A stretch of DNA of 5,797 nucleotides from NCBI GenBank assembly GCA_016219765.1, contig JACRKM010000139.1, forward strand, positions 1-5,797. The letters are read 5' to 3'. A program made the position numbers and the translations under genes. The stretch is from Candidatus Woesearchaeota archaeon (GTDB lineage Archaea > Nanobdellota > Nanobdellia > Woesearchaeales > UBA11576). Shown one piece after another: positions 5,161 through 5,797 of this stretch. The notes beneath the pieces are model-generated. The model was not told where the DNA came from. It made no database searches and was given only the letters and a program-made list of their open reading frames with translations. Numbering within the stretch: position 1 is the first letter of the stretch; each line of letters begins with the position of its first letter.

Positions 5161-5699
5161 TATGCAACATTCTGCGCTTTGTTTTCTTGCACTTCGATCA
5201 AGCAGGCGCAGGGCAGTTTGTACGATGCGCGCATAAGCGCTCTCTTTGCGACTTCAAGGTTTGCCTTGTTCACGTCGACCTGGAACATGACCTTGCCTTT
5301 ACGTATCTGCGCAGCAACGCCGATGGGTTTGCCGAATGACCTGGCCATTCCTGTGCTCATACGGTCTGCTCCGGCGCCTGATGCAAGCGGGTTTTCGCGA
5401 AGCACGTGGTGAGGGTACAGGCGTATGGTGGCGCGGTAGCCATTCTTGCCAAGCTTCTCTTCAAGAAAGCGATTTGAAGTCTGGCGCGCTGACTCAATTG
5501 CCGAATCACGAATCTGCAGGTCTGCTTTGGATTTGAGAAACAAACTATACTCAAATTTTGATTTCAGGTCGCCCATATTATAATGGACTACTTTTGAGAC
5601 AGGGCGCCCTCTAACATAGGAAAGTTCATTGAACTTGCTGATACGGGTGTATGGGCGTTCAATCCGCCTGTACGAGACTGCTTTTCGTATTCTTGCCAT
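5160..5699 (-). CDS. rpl10e: 50S ribosomal protein uL16 (L10e / L16)
   Basis: A 179-residue large-subunit protein of the archaeal/eukaryotic L10e form of uL16, which lies near the peptidyl-transferase centre and contacts tRNA. Supporting segments: N-terminal YRRIERPYTR (10-19), YVRGRPVSKVVHYNMGD (28-44), the conserved YPHHVLREN (95-103), the internal loop GAGADRMSTGM (108-118), SFGKPIG (121-127), and the C-terminal helix with VAKRALMRASYKLP. Length fits the family (about 170-180). The loop, conserved across archaea and eukaryotes, is complete. The ATG is preceded by AAAGGTTAAAGAAC, only a partial Shine-Dalgarno match, with a clear TATA box further up. It converges on NOG1, whose family in eukaryotes works on the same subunit. 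Confidence 0.97.
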   Translation of the reverse strand: MARIRKAVSYRRIERPYTRISKFNELSYVRGRPVSKVVHYNMGDLKSKFEYSLFLKSKADLQIRDSAIESARQTSNRFLEEKLGKNGYRATIRLYPHHVLRENPLASGAGADRMSTGMARSFGKPIGVAAQIRKGKVMFQVDVNKANLEVAKRALMRASYKLPCACLIEVQENKAQNVA

Positions 5700-5739
5700 G
5701 TTCTTTAACCTTTTACACGCTGTTTCGACAAAGAAGAGG

Positions 5740-5748
5740 TATTTAAAG
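5740..5748 (-). promoter_or_regulatory. TATA box of uL16
   Basis: Minus-strand CTTTAAATA, with AC-rich sequence upstream, predicts a start site near 5717 and a leader of roughly 15-20 bases before the ATG at 5699. The position is right for an archaeal promoter and nothing else of similar quality lies closer. Confidence 0.6.
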
Positions 5749-5785
5749 GTTGTGTTGTCTAACAGGGTTCTGACAAATGAAAAGG

Positions 5786-5793
5786 TTTATAAA
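5786..5793 (+). promoter_or_regulatory. TATA box facing out of the window
   Basis: TTTATAAA preceded by the purine-rich GAAAAGG (5779-5785), a reasonable BRE, suggests a plus-strand transcript starting about 20 bases past the window end, divergent from uL16. The box is palindromic and could instead act leftward, but it is about 87 bases from the uL16 start and a better placed box exists. Confidence 0.4.
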
Positions 5794-5797
5794 CAAA

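Noticed and set aside
5336..5554. Open frames of 65-66 residues overlapping uL16 in other frames
   Set aside because: They fall within a complete, highly conserved ribosomal protein gene and look like noise.

Overview
The window reads as chromosomal DNA from an archaeon. Five of the six complete genes belong to archaeal families: the aIF2 gamma subunit, ribosomal proteins S6e and uL16 (L10e), a NOG1-type ribosome-assembly GTPase and a methyltransferase of the archaeal COG2521 type. The intergenic spaces carry archaeal-style TATA boxes (TTTATAAA, CTTTAAATA, TTTTAATA). The exact lineage cannot be fixed by eye. The sixth gene, a hypoxanthine phosphoribosyltransferase of bacterial type, would suit a lineage that has acquired bacterial salvage genes.

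Layout. Positions 1-117 hold the 3' end of an unidentified plus-strand gene, followed by a hairpin and T-run terminator. From 3220 down to 245 on the minus strand lies a probable operon: S6e, then aIF2 gamma, then the methyltransferase, with spacers of 63 and 48 bases. The divergent spacer 3221-3390 is the richest regulatory stretch. On the S6e side it can fold into a compact three-way-junction RNA next to the S6e Shine-Dalgarno. On the other side it has a tandem 11-base repeat abutting the TATA box of the phosphoribosyltransferase gene (3424-4074, plus). NOG1 (4144-5109, plus) follows with its own TATA box, placed so that its mRNA is probably leaderless. It converges with uL16 (5160-5699, minus) across a 50-base spacer with a terminator-like hairpin. 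The right edge holds the uL16 promoter and a second TATA box pointing out of the window.

Functionally the window is mainly translation: initiation (aIF2 gamma), the small subunit (S6e), the large subunit (uL16) and large-subunit assembly (NOG1). Purine salvage and an uncharacterised methyltransferase are the additions. The methyltransferase sits downstream of two translation genes, which suggests an RNA or translation-factor substrate, but the sequence does not prove this. No RNA genes, mobile elements or CRISPR arrays were recognised. The most novel-looking signals are the structured S6e leader, the tandem operator-like repeat, and the roughly 93-residue N-terminal tail on aIF2 gamma.
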